This document shows positions 10,065-21,738 of a DNA stretch of 64,000 nucleotides, piece after piece. Source of the stretch: Camarhynchus parvulus. Its lineage: Eukaryota > Chordata > Aves > Passeriformes > Thraupidae. The translations under genes and the position numbers were made by a program. Positions within the stretch are counted from its first letter, which is position 1. Each line of letters opens with the position of its first letter. The stretch lies in contig NC_044601.1 of the NCBI RefSeq assembly GCF_901933205.1, positions 32,774,352 to 32,838,351 of the forward strand, in the 5' to 3' direction. The notes beneath the pieces are model-generated. The model had not been told where the DNA came from and did no database searches. It was given only the letters and a program-made list of their open reading frames with translations.

Positions 10065-12661
10065 TGCTGCATTACATAAAGACATACTCTCAGCTCAAAT
10101 ATCTGCTAAATTATGCAGGAATTTGAATCTTAGAGCTAAGGCATGCTTGTAGATGTGCCATGTTACAGAGTTGAAGATGTAGTCACTTTTCAGGTTGGAG
10201 CTGCTGTGGTGATACTCATTTGTAGATAGCTGCAAAGTAGCATTTTTGCACTGCACTTGGTAATTATTGTAGAGAAGACAACCTCAGTGTGTAATGAAGT
10301 TCAGCTGCCTATTTTTTTACAGGGTTGGGGAATAGAGAGAAAAGTGAAAATGTAACACAACATCAGTAGTTTCAGGATTCAGATACTCCATCAAGAATGT
10401 GCTGTGAGTGGTCATTCTACCTTTATATACTCTACGGCTCAGACTGACAGGTGTATCAATATATACAGGATCTCACTTTTTAAGCATTAAGAACTAAATG
10501 CTGAAATACGAAACTTGGGGAAGCATTTGTTCTCCTAATTGAGTATGCCACATGTTTTGATTTGGGAACAGTTTATTAATGTTAAACCCAATTACATTAA
10601 TTTACAGAGCTGTGCTGTTGTCACAATTGCTATTCACAGAACATCAAGCTAATGATGTTTGCATAGCATCATGGGTGTGGCATCTGAAAATAAATTAATT
10701 CTGACTTCAGAATATGAGCTATTTTGCCTGTGGAACAATGCAGCCAGCATCCACTGTTATAATGCAGAAGGATTTAAATGCAGAAAGGTTTAAATGGAAA
10801 AATGTGACTGTCAGGATTAATTGTTTGTACACAGGAAAAAAAAAAAGAAAAAGAGGAAAGGGGTCTTTAAAATACAGTCTGATAAACATTCAGTAAGTAA
10901 TTTCAAGTCCAAAGGGAGAAATGTAAGGGGGAAGTTACCTTTGGCATTATGTCGACACTGTATGAGCACTGCAGCCTCCGAGCATTTTTGGGTGATTCAG
11001 GGCACTCTTACCCCAGTTCCAGAAAAGGCAAGCTACAGACCCAAAGTTTGTTCATTTTCACCCTCTTCCAGTGGCTGAAGCAGACGTGTGTCTGTTTCTT
11101 TTTAATTTTTGAGAACTCTAGAGGCCTTCTTGAAACTGTCATAGAATTTCCTGTGGAGAAAAAGCTAATTTTCCTAATACGGAAAAACCAACAAACCTAT
11201 TATGTGAAATTATGACGACACACCAAAATTATTTGATGAGTTCTGGATTCCTTAGCCGTGCTAGCCAGACCTCAGCTGCTGGAACAGATGACAAGTAGAT
11301 AACACTAATAATAGACTGCTGTCTCCAGTACAGACCAGCCCAGAGGTGGAGACACATCCTTATTCATCCATTGACAGACAGAAATGGCGAGACACAAAAA
11401 TTGTTAGGTTTTGCTCTCGATTTGAGGGAGACGTGTGCTCCCCTGGTGGTAGCCATGGTGTGCATCCCTGCCCTGACTCTTCATCCCATTCCACAGTCCC
11501 TGTCCTCCAGGGCCCAACTCAAACTCCTCACGGCAGCGCCTCAGTTAACCTTAGGAGATACCCGTGGATGCCAAGCAGTTTTCTTGTGTCACACTCAAAG
11601 GGTGCAAAGCCTGCCGTAGGCACAGTGTTTGGAGAATAGCAGGTGCACTCGTAGACTGGGCTTATGAGTGCATTTAGGTGGAAATTACATAAAGACTGGA
11701 CAAATTCAGGCAGTGTTTCATGGCAAGAGACAAAGTCTGTTCCATGTCTCATGTGTCTGCTCAATAGCAAGACAATGTGACAGCATCACAACCAAGTGGC
11801 TGCTCCTTCTACTAGTAGTGGTTGTGTTTGGGGCTTTAATTTATTTTTTTCTAAAGAGAAATAAAATATAATAAAAAATTCCATGCCCCTATTTTGTGAA
11901 ACATTAACAATTTCCCTAAAAGTAACCAAAATTTACAAGGCAAAAATTATCTTTTGACTGTGGAAAATTTAATCTCAAATAAGCCATGTTGAAGGGAGGG
12001 TATGATAATTGTTTGTAATATTGGGAAGTATTCACAAACTCTAACTTTCTGCAGTGTTGCCTAGAATTATCTTGTATTGCATACATAAAAAGTAGCAGAG
12101 AAACTTACAAATATTTCATATTGTCACTGAGATGTTTTTAAAGACATAATTTAAAAGATGTCAACTTTTTCAAGTAGATAGAATATGCTAATTTTTCCTT
12201 AAGACTGGAAAACTGACGTTTCAGTATTATATGTTCTTAAATACTTGATGTTTCTGTACTTTGAATGAAAGTGTTCTGCAAAAGACTTGGAAGATGCACA
12301 CTTCTACATATAATTATATAGCAAATTTATAGCTGATGCTGGGATAATTTCTAGCTGTTTTACAAAGCTCGCTGCTATCAGATGTATAATCTCTGTGGTA
12401 ACTGAGATAGAAAATCCATCTTTGTTCTGTTTTAAAAAAAAACAGAAGAAAGAAGAAAAAAAATTATGACAGTACAGTTATTTTCACTTTTTCATGTGCT
12501 CATATTCTTCCAGAAATGATCACATTTTTAATGACATGGACACTTAAAACATATAATAATGACTTTTGACTTTTTTACTTTTTACAAAAATGTTCTAACT
12601 TTTTAACTTTTTATAAAAAGGCAGAAAGTACTTTGTAGAAAGCTTATATTCCCCATAATTC

Positions 12662-12678
12662 AAAAAAAAAAAAAAAAA
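12662..12678 (+). repeat. Poly(A) tract, 17 A
   Basis: An uninterrupted run of A in AT-rich intronic DNA. No SINE or processed pseudogene is recognisable upstream of it. Confidence 0.9.
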
Positions 12679-15600
12679 GAGATAAAAAAGCCATCCAAAA
12701 TGAAAAGCTTTAAGACATTTCCATAGGATTTAATTTTTATGTTTTAAATTATTCCTTTGTCCTTCTTTTAACCTTCCCTCCTCTTTGGATTTTTATAACT
12801 TGCAATTTTCAGCCATTCTTGCACAGTCTTTTCTTTCAAGACTTTCTACTTCCTGCCTGTCTTGCTGCATATACATATATATATATAGGTGTATCAGGAG
12901 ATTTAAATCAACTGAACTATAGTAAAAAATTCCTGTTTGTTCATAAAATCTGCTTCTGTAGGTAAATCAGAATGCATTAAGGTCTACCTAAAGATGTAAA
13001 GGATTTTGTAAAAGTAAGAAATTACCATATTGCGCTTATCTCTGGTGGCATTTAGAGAGTGGAGAGAGGATCACACCAGACAATGTCAGAGTAGCCTGGT
13101 GGAAGGTGGGCTGCCCTTCTCACCCATTCACAGCGCGAGAAGGGACCCCAACTCCCAGGCCAGTTCCCCTTGGTCAGATATCCCTTCCCCCACTCTCTCA
13201 GCAACACAGCCATCAAAGTTCTTTTCTCCTTCTCCTGCATGGCTTTCCCATCTTCCCTGGTATCTGACATGATCTCTTAGTCACATCCCTCCTTTGGTGA
13301 AGCCCAGCCACCTGGGTGGAGCTTCGTGGTCCCCTGCATTGGCCCCAAGGCATGAGCAGCCCCGCTGGTGGAGCCCTCTCTGAGCTGCCCTGGGTGGCCC
13401 TGCTGGGTTTTTTTTTTCCTGTCTGATACAGCAGCAGTTCGGAGATTTTCAGCCGGTGGACTTTTCTAAGACCTTTTTAGAGCTTACCTATGTGTACTCA
13501 CTCACTCAGGGTGGCATGGCAGGATGAGGGTGGATAACAGCTAAGAATTTTACTTTCCTCTGTCAGCAGAGGGAAGAGGGAGCTGCTTGTTAGAGGCTCT
13601 TCAGAGAGGGTCTGTTGGCCCTGCTCACTTTCCTTGGAGATGTCAGAGAAAGACAATTTATTAGACAGTCGTAACACATTGAGGGGGATAACATGCCTTG
13701 AAAAAAAGGGGTGGGGAAGAAGGCTCATAATGGCTTCTTTGGTGAGTGAGAAGGTGGAATGCTGCATGACCAGGTTCATGTTCCCATGTGTTGAAATTAG
13801 TTTTCTGAAGGTTTTTCTTTTCAAATTTTTACTAACCGTGGTTGTAACAGAAATGTTTCTGTTAAAAGTTCCTGACATTCAACGAAACAGATCTGCAGCC
13901 TTCCCTGGACTGCCAGCTGACTCATGTGATTTCAAGATTTCATCCCAACGTGCTAACACCTATGAAAGCAGAGGGAGAATTTACAAAAATGTCCTTTGAG
14001 TTAACTGAAAGAGAGAGTTTGTAGGCAGAAGGTAGAATGTTGTTGGCAGAATATTAGATCATCTGTTTGAAGTTACATGTGTTAATCAAGAGGATTGTGG
14101 CTGGTTATACAGCTAGGGACAATCCTCTATTTCTTACAGAAATTCAGAACACTGATGTCCTTGTTTAGTTTTGCTTCCTCGACTGTTTTACCCAGGTTAT
14201 TGTAGTAAAAGCAACCCTGCCACCTATGTCTATACCTTCTGTATGTGCTGTACTTGGGAACTACAACATGTTTTGGTACACTGAAAATTTTTCTAAAGAT
14301 GCAAAGCAGTAATAAATACCCGCAGATATGATACCAAGAAACCATATCAGCATGCAGTGTTATCTAACGAGCAACCTGCTTCTGTTTCATGTGTTTCTTT
14401 CTCCTGTATTTGTTTGCCTGTGAGGGCTGTTTTTCATGTTACAGGAAAAATAGTGGATGAGTGTGTGAAAGAAAGGAAGGCAACATCATTTTCCTTTGGT
14501 TTAATCCACTTAAATAATTGATCGTAGTATCTTTTATCAAGGACCCAGCTCAGCTAAGAGTGCTGACACCCACTTAAGGCAATGCCTACTGAGGAGACCA
14601 ATTTGGGTCATGAGTCACTGAAGGCCTACGATTAAACCCTATTGATGTTTTCTCCCCTTTCTTGTCTTTAAATGATTTTTAAATATTTAGCAGCAAAAGA
14701 CTCCTCCTTCCACAATAACATTAGAATATATGTTTAAAATATTATTTAGACTATGTTTTAGAGACAGACTTTGGAACCTGAGTTTTGTATTTAAAAGTAC
14801 TGATTTCATAATCCATTTTGGCAATATTTTCAGTAGCCTACATATTAGGTTGTTTTTAAAGTTTACAAGTTTCTCTTTGACAAATGTCTTCTCTTTATTT
14901 GTCTCAAACAATAGTTTCATTTGTAGCTGTGTTTTTACTGATGACATTTCAATTAGTTCCTTTATCTGTAAGCTGGTTTAAAATGCTCTCTCAGGTCCTA
15001 TGATTAATATAAACAAATACATCATCTAATAGAAACAGTAGAATAAAGATCAACTGTTATTTTTTACTGATTTTAGGCATTGATTATGGAGTTTCAGTTC
15101 ACACTGTATTTTTAGTAACTAGTAGATAAATATTTAAATCAAATGCAACACAATTGTTTGTTCAGTAATGGGAAATTTCAGTAAATTCTTTAAGGGATTC
15201 TGTGATGTACTACTTTTCAGATAAAAAGCACAAAATGTTTGTCTGTGTTGTGTGCTAAATGTAAAGGGAATCTTTCTTTTGGGGCTTGTTGTTACACTCA
15301 ATAAGCATTTGGTAACAGAAGTCACGGGCCATAGCCATTGTGAGTGTAAATTGTCATAGGCCCATTAACTTCAACTGAGCTATGACTATTTATACAAATT
15401 CCCTGCCTGTTAGGTTTTTATTTTTAACACTGGGCTCCCCTTCTTTTCTGATAGTATTTCTTAAGTTCCTTTAGTGCAAAGGAAAACTTTTACTGTATTC
15501 TAAATATTTTATATTCTAAGTCTGTCTTTGAGGAGTTAAGTACATCAGTATGGATTTCCTGATATCCCAGGAGCACTGATCTTTAGATGCAGGTGAAGAT

Positions 15601-16499
15601 GTGCAAACAATGATTTTAAGTGCCGGAAAGGTGGGTTATTTGCAGAAACCTTTGGCCAGAGGCTGAAACTGTTGGTTCAGAGAATGGATACAGGCAGGGC
15701 AGGAAACCTGTGCCCTTCTCCCATGATGTGGGTGCAGAGTAGCCTTCATTCAGGCAAGGGCCCAATGCAGCAGTCAAGTTGTCCCTGCCACCCATTAGTT
15801 TCTTGGCTTCAGCAGGAAGGGCACAAATGTGCATGTGTGGAGTGTTGGGTGTTTTATGGTTTGTGGGTTTGGGTTTTTTTTGAGGTTTTCCTGTACACCT
15901 GGGTTTTCAAGACTACACTGAAAGCAAGTACCTATTTGTGTGTGCTACTAAATTCCTGCCCTGTGTTATGGCTGATGTCAGAAGCACCTGGCATTAGCCC
16001 AGCCCTTCAATGGATAGTAATAGTTCAAACCATACTTTCTGAAAAAAAATTATATTCTTTTTCTCCTTCAAATATTTACACCTAATTCTATTGCCTCGAA
16101 TGTCAGTAGTAAAACTTCCATTGATGATCTGTGACAATGGGAGGCCTATGAGAGTGAGCAATTTTAAAGCCTGTTGTTTAAAAGACAGCATTTCTTGAAA
16201 AATTTTTCTTCATGGTGAAACAAGAAATTGGGTACTACATTTGATATTTTCTTGAAGGCAAATATACAAACGTGGCCAGAAGGTACCAAGTATTTTTCTA
16301 TGGTTACATTAATGTATATTCACTGTTTTTGAAAGGAGGAAAATCTTAGAGATGTGATATGGCATATGACAAGGGTAGTATGTTTCTTTTCTCTCAAATC
16401 TCATCTGTGGCCTGTTGGGGGAGGGAATATTTGGGGATGTAAAATCATTATAACCATTGAAAAGTGATCCTCTTGTAAATAGGCTTTACTTTCCACTGC

Positions 16500-16674
16500 T
16501 ATGATATGATATGATATACATCAAGAGTAGGGGTAACAAATTACAAAAACTGTAGTTCAGCATTTTAAGATGTCCTGATTTTGAGATTCAGTATAAACAA
16601 ACCATATATATAAATATATATATAAATATACTCTTTGATTAAACATAGACTCTTTATTCTTTATTCTTTATTCT
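16500..16674 (+). repeat. Cluster of AT-rich microsatellites
   Basis: Three short arrays occur close together: (ATGAT)n-like units at about 16501-16518, TA-rich (ATATATAAAT)n-like units at about 16602-16630, and three copies of the heptamer TTTATTC at about 16652-16674. Confidence 0.8.
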
Positions 16675-19600
16675 TGTTAGTGTTGCAGGTCATGAAATTT
16701 CTGTGATTTATATTTACGAAGTAGCCACACACTAGGCTAAGTAAACTCATAATCTGAAATATGATGCCTATCCTTTTTCCTCTGATCTTGCTCTCTGTCA
16801 TTAGTTATCAAGTTGTAACTATCAGAAATCCTGAGACATCCTGACAAGATGAGCAACTGTATACCAAATGTTGTATTTCTCTAAGAATAGCAAATAGGCT
16901 GACATATATAATTTGTCTTTTCTTTCATCTGTCATGGTCTGTGGTTTTCTGTGCATTTGTCCTTGCCTTACCATTCTGTTTATAATGGAACATTAGTGGG
17001 AGGTCTCAGTATTTAACAATTCTTGATTAAAAGCTGCTTAATCCTTGGACACCATGGAAGAGGGTCAAAGAGGAAGAGGTTTATTTGTTGTGGGAAAATT
17101 TATAGGAAAATTTAATTGCATTTAGGAAACTTCTATAACAAAGTTTCTACTACTTTTTAATAGCTAACCTTTGGAATATCCTGTTATAATCTATGAACTG
17201 GCTTATGTTGTTTACTTTGATAAAGTGTAGGCTGAAGGTATCTCTGTTCATATAATTGCTAGGGGAGGTTGGTAGGGTGTTATTAAATGAGATTTTTTTT
17301 TTCAATGTATTAAATTGAAAAACTTATTCTTTTTGAGTTTTCTTGAGAACTTCTCAGTTTCTTTCTATGGCTGGTGCATGGTGTTTTATCTCTTCTATTT
17401 TCAGGAAAAGAGTTTTAACTTAGAAATTTCTGCTGTCTTTGTAAGAAAAACTTGTGGTATGCAATCAGAATAAAGGGGTCTTGCTAGCAAATTAATATCT
17501 GGTACCTCTCAGTTCTGCTATCATAATTCCCTTTGTGAATCCTTGCGAAAAACAGAGCTTCATGTGTTTTCTCTATTTCTAAGGAAAACCACAGGGTCTG
17601 CATTTACTGTGCTTTGAGGGGCACTAAATACATACTGAAAACACGCATCAAATTCAGGTGCTTCAGAAGGTGATTTTAGTACTAGACAGAGTTTCAATGA
17701 TTGCCTTTTTTCTTTTACTGTGACTTTTTTGTTTCTTATGCCCTCTAGTCTGTTCAGCTGTGACAGTGGCAAACAATAGGTGGTGTTACAGAGATAGCAT
17801 ATAGTGTATTGTGCCCAGACATATTCTTTCCACATTTCAAATTTTCCATGAAGAAAAGCGTCTTTGTTGCCAGTGTGTTTCCTTCAGTAGTATTTTGTTT
17901 GGTGTCCTTTCCGTGTCATATGTAAAATTAAAGTAATGCTTAATGAGAGGGTAGGGGTAGTGGTGTCCACTATGTTTTTTTCCAGGACATTTAGAAATCT
18001 CTTTATGTATTTCTAGAGCAGATAGCTATCTTACGGAAGAGTTGCGTGACCTCCATCTAGAGAATTTTCTATTCATCATGCTAGGTTTTATTCCTCTTCA
18101 GAGGCACCTGGTTCATCCAATTCTTCCTTTATAGACCCAGATGTTTCTGGAAGTTATGATTTCTCACAATGGGAGGAGTAGCACTGTATGATTGAATCTG
18201 CATCTTCTTCTACACTGCTTGCTTGGTTAATTCTCCATTTCATAGGGACTTCTGCCTACAAACCTGAAGGCAAGCTGTATTTTATGAGGTGTTGCAGTGC
18301 ATGTGTGATAAGGAACTTGTAAATGCTTATCAGTGCTTGGTTTGTCAAGATGTTTCCAGACCTCATACAAATTCCATGTTGTACATAAAAATAGCATCAA
18401 TATTTTGATTTTATTTATGTGTGACTGAAGTAGGAGCTTCTTCTACTTTTGCTTTTGATTAGAAACCTTAGTTCTTAACTGAATTGTTCTGGCAGAAGGT
18501 TACCTTGTGGGTCTGAGAAACTGATAACACTGAACCTGAAGTATGGAAAATTGGGGTTTTATGAATAAAGGCCTGTTTAGTCATATTCTTTACAATTTTA
18601 TTTTTAAATCCAAACTCTGGTCAAACATATGTCGAATAATTGGGAGCAGAGTTCACTCAGTAAGAGAATACCTTACCTCCATTCCAACTGAATGCTGAGA
18701 AAATTCAGTTTCCAAGTGCAATGTAGTTGATTCAGCCTTCCAGCAATGGTGCAAAAAAGACCAACACTTAGCATTTGCCTGACTCTGTTTTGTAAAAAAA
18801 AAAAACCACCAAAAAAATCCCTTAAAAAATGGAAGAAAATCACTGGAGAGAAAAGTTAATACTATCTTGAAACATGTGCAAACTAAAGAATAAAGGTAAA
18901 AAAGTACCCATGGTGGATAGCTTGTAAGATTTCTGCAAGTGGAACAAATTGAACTCTTCGGGGTTCCTTTCACCAAGGTTCTTGGTCAGAGCAGACATTA
19001 TAGTTCAAGCAGCAGGAAATTGAAGAGGCAGTATTTCTGTCTGTTTTCAACAGCTTTTAGTTAATGCTCTGATCAGCAACTAAGTTGCTGGCATGTTGTT
19101 TGGAGCATGATTCAAAGCCCCACATCGTTCCAAGGGCTCCTGTTTGAATTGCGCTTCATACTACTCCTATGTTGTACTGTCAGACTCTCCCCAGGTTGCT
19201 TTTTGTTGCAGATTTTTTTGCCGTGTCTCAAGGGTATCTATAGCTGAAGGACAGAATAAACTGTCAGGAGACTCTCACTGCTGCCACTTTGGCAGCTGAA
19301 ATTAATTTTTTTCCTAAGAAGACTAATGTAATTTTGTTCTCTCAATGCCACTACTAGTCAAACAGCATTCACTGAGTTTCCTGACCTGACAAAGGTGCAT
19401 GTAGAATAACAGCCACGCTTCTGTCAGAGTTAACTGACATCAGGTTACTGTTTACTTTTGCTTATGTCCACGGTAATGGTCATATCTAGTTTAGTACAAT
19501 CAGCAGTTGACTATAACATGGGAGAGGGGAGCATATGTGTGTATTTATAATATCTAAGCTGTGTTTAAAAGTTCTTGACAAAAATAAATAAACGGAACTA

Positions 19601-20203
19601 AGTAAGAGATCACATTGCTTTTGTCACCAAACCCATGCTGTTTGGAGTGTGCTTTTTTTTTTCTTTTTTGGTATTGGCAAGCGAGCCCTGAACTGAGACC
19701 TGAAGTGTGAGATACAGTTTCAGTAAGATACGTTGCAGACTTCGTTCTGCAGGATAGGGGTATGAATTTACTCTTTAGAAAGAGGTCAAATAGAGGTTTC
19801 ATATTCATTCAGCTCCTTTTGGGAATTGCTGACTTCCTACTGAGGTGGTCAAGGATCATAAAACAGGCACAGACAAAATGCTTTGATATTTTTGTCCCTT
19901 CAGGCATGATGCGATTGTTGCAAAATTACAGGTTTTGTTGTAAGAGTGAAAGAATGTCACTGCAGGGAGTAGTTGATCCCATGACTCCTCCTTTACTTTA
20001 TCCACCCTAATCAAAAACTTGCGTATCTTTGAGGAAGTAGAACTAGTTTCAGAGTATGTAGAAAAAATTGCGCTTTATAAAGGCCATATCTGGATAACAA
20101 CTGCATGATATGCCTTATATCCATGACTTCTCAAGAGTCCTGTTAAATCATTGTCTTTTTGGGAGGCAAAGAAGAGATGCGGCTCAAGTGGTGATTGCTA
20201 GTT

Positions 20204-20244
20204 CAGGTAGCCAAAAGGTGATTGCTACACCTTTTGGCTACCTG
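20204..20244 (+). repeat. Perfect 17-bp inverted repeat (hairpin) with 7-nt loop
   Basis: CAGGTAGCCAAAAGGTG at 20204-20220 is followed by the loop ATTGCTA and then the exact reverse complement at 20228-20244. The decamer GTGATTGCTA also occurs twice in direct orientation, at 20191-20200 and 20219-20228, overlapping the hairpin. This looks like a small inverted duplication. The stem is shorter than a typical pre-miRNA. Confidence 0.9.
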
Positions 20245-20726
20245 TATAGATGGTCCTGCCCAACTTTCCATGGCCAAAGTGTAAGAAATATTGGTAACAT
20301 TCCCCTAAAGAGGTGGGCTTTATCAGGGAGACACAGCAGAGGAAAACTGAGAAGATTCCTAAGACAGAATAAGGTATCAGTGTGAGGGGCCGCAGTAGGC
20401 ACAGGCAATGCTGGCTAGCTGTTGTCAGGTTTTCATGCTGATTCTGCACAGCTAAAGTTATGAAATTTTACTTGTAGTTACTGATCATTTTTTCCTGCTC
20501 ATGTGGTATCCAAAGAAAGGGTAGAAGTATTTGTAAAGGAATGGGGAACCTACATGACCAAAACAGGTGTTAATATCCAAAGATAATAAAGTACAAAGTG
20601 CAGAGGAGCATTGAAGTAATACTTCAAATGTTGCTGGTATTGGAGTGTTGGAGAGGTGTCTCAGACTTTTGAACCATTTAGTTACAAAAGCTAATTAAGT
20701 TTTTAGATGCCCTACTCTAGAGACAC

Positions 20727-20748
20727 TTTTTTTTTTTTTTTTTTTTTT
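20727..20748 (+). repeat. Poly(T) tract, 22 T
   Basis: An uninterrupted T run in intron 4. No retroposed sequence is recognisable next to it on the minus strand. Confidence 0.9.
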
Positions 20749-21610
20749 ACCTATTTCTGGTCCATCATGCAGTATATGGCATGATGTTAATCCATTGTGT
20801 TAGTGAGTGAGTCCTAGCACAGAGGCAATGCCATGCGGGAGGAAACCCATGACATACTGGATATTTATTCTGGGAGTGCTCTCTCTCTGAAGTCCCTTTT
20901 CAGTTCTCTGACAGTTATGATCTGCAGATCAGCTCTGTATTATTTACAGGGGTTTTGGGGATGAAGTGTTGAACCACTGAGTCTTTAGGCTAGGGCTTTT
21001 GTGCCAAAATATTTATGTTGATGTAAGGGAGTGAAAGGCCCAAAGCTTCATTGAATTGAAAACTATATTGAAATACATGTTGAAAGAGAAATTTGGCACT
21101 GACTTTCACTAGAGAGAAGAGGAAAAGAGGTTGTAGCCTTGATTACTCTTATTCCATGTTTTAATTCAAGCTTGGCAAGATCTCTTCTGCTATCCACTGC
21201 AGGAAATGAAGAGCGGGAGAGAGAAGTGGGAGAAGAGAACAAACTGCCTAATTTTATGGAGTACAGCTGGATGCCAAAAATGCATGGGGACATGTAACTA
21301 GATCTATGTTGCTGTCTCAGTCTAAAGGCTTTTTAAGAGATTCATATGTCAAATTCCATTATTAGTTTATTATTTTAAAATTAATTGTTGGGTTTCGTTT
21401 TCTTCTTTCTGTAATGAGCTGTATACAGGATCCCTCATTAATTCTTCCAAGGTAAGAGAGAATTGGAGGAAAAAGCTGCACCTTGGGAATGGGACAGTTT
21501 CAGGTTTACAGTATTTTGAGTGTTTTCCACTTTTATAAGAATATGTTTTGTAAAAATCCATTGGCAGCAGAGAGACATCTGCATATGAAATCCTAACATG
21601 TCTTTTGCAG

Positions 21611-21738
21611 AGAAGATGACCATGAAGATGGGTTCTGTCAGCCATATAGGGGAATTGCGTGTGCACGGATCATTGGAAACAGAACCATTTATGTGGACTC
21701 CCTCCAGATGCAAGGGGAAATTGAAAACCGAATAACTG
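21611..21738 (+). CDS. ROR2: ROR2 exon 5, start of the Frizzled cysteine-rich domain
   Basis: After the first base completes a Gln codon, 42 codons follow, including [20 protein letters not shown] and [19 protein letters not shown]. The exon ends with the G of a split Ala codon. It is bounded by the acceptor TCTTTTGCAG and the donor GTAAGC. It holds the first two of the ten cysteines of the Frizzled domain (FCQ and ACA), and N-R-T at the GNRT segment is a potential N-glycosylation site. This domain binds Wnt5a; in humans, recessive Robinow syndrome mutations cluster in this extracellular and kinase part of ROR2. VDSLQMQ distinguishes ROR2 from ROR1 (MESLHMQ). A few residues differ from human as I recall it, for example ARII for ARFI. 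Confidence 0.96.

Larger units (their letters stand above)
766..21610 (+). other. ROR2: ROR2 intron 4 (20.8 kb)
   Basis: The intron has a GTAAGT donor and a TTTTGCAG acceptor. It holds most of the recognisable repeats in the window: several minus-strand CR1 fragments, a solo LTR, a MIR-type SINE and microsatellites. The remainder, including about 2906-5810, 6110-8740, 10070-12660 and 12890-20190, is AT-rich single-copy-looking DNA with no supported gene. GC-richer patches at about 11260-11720 and 13050-13430 are unexplained and treated as findings. Short open frames across the intron have no recognisable protein content, except one at 2260-2571 (minus) that belongs to a CR1 reverse transcriptase. 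Confidence 0.85.

Noticed and set aside
13498..13999. Overlapping 120-126 codon open frames on both strands at 13498-13999
   Set aside because: No recognisable domain, no splice or promoter context, and mutual overlap in antisense. Length is within chance expectation for this size of window.
15672..16085. 137-codon + strand open frame in intron 4
   Set aside because: The translation is low in recognisable structure, has no family match I can name, and sits inside a ROR2 intron with no exon-like splice sites around it.
20204..20244. Intronic microRNA precursor
   Set aside because: The stem is 17 bp and ends abruptly with mismatches outside, shorter than a usual pre-miRNA. The coupled direct repeat suggests a local duplication instead.
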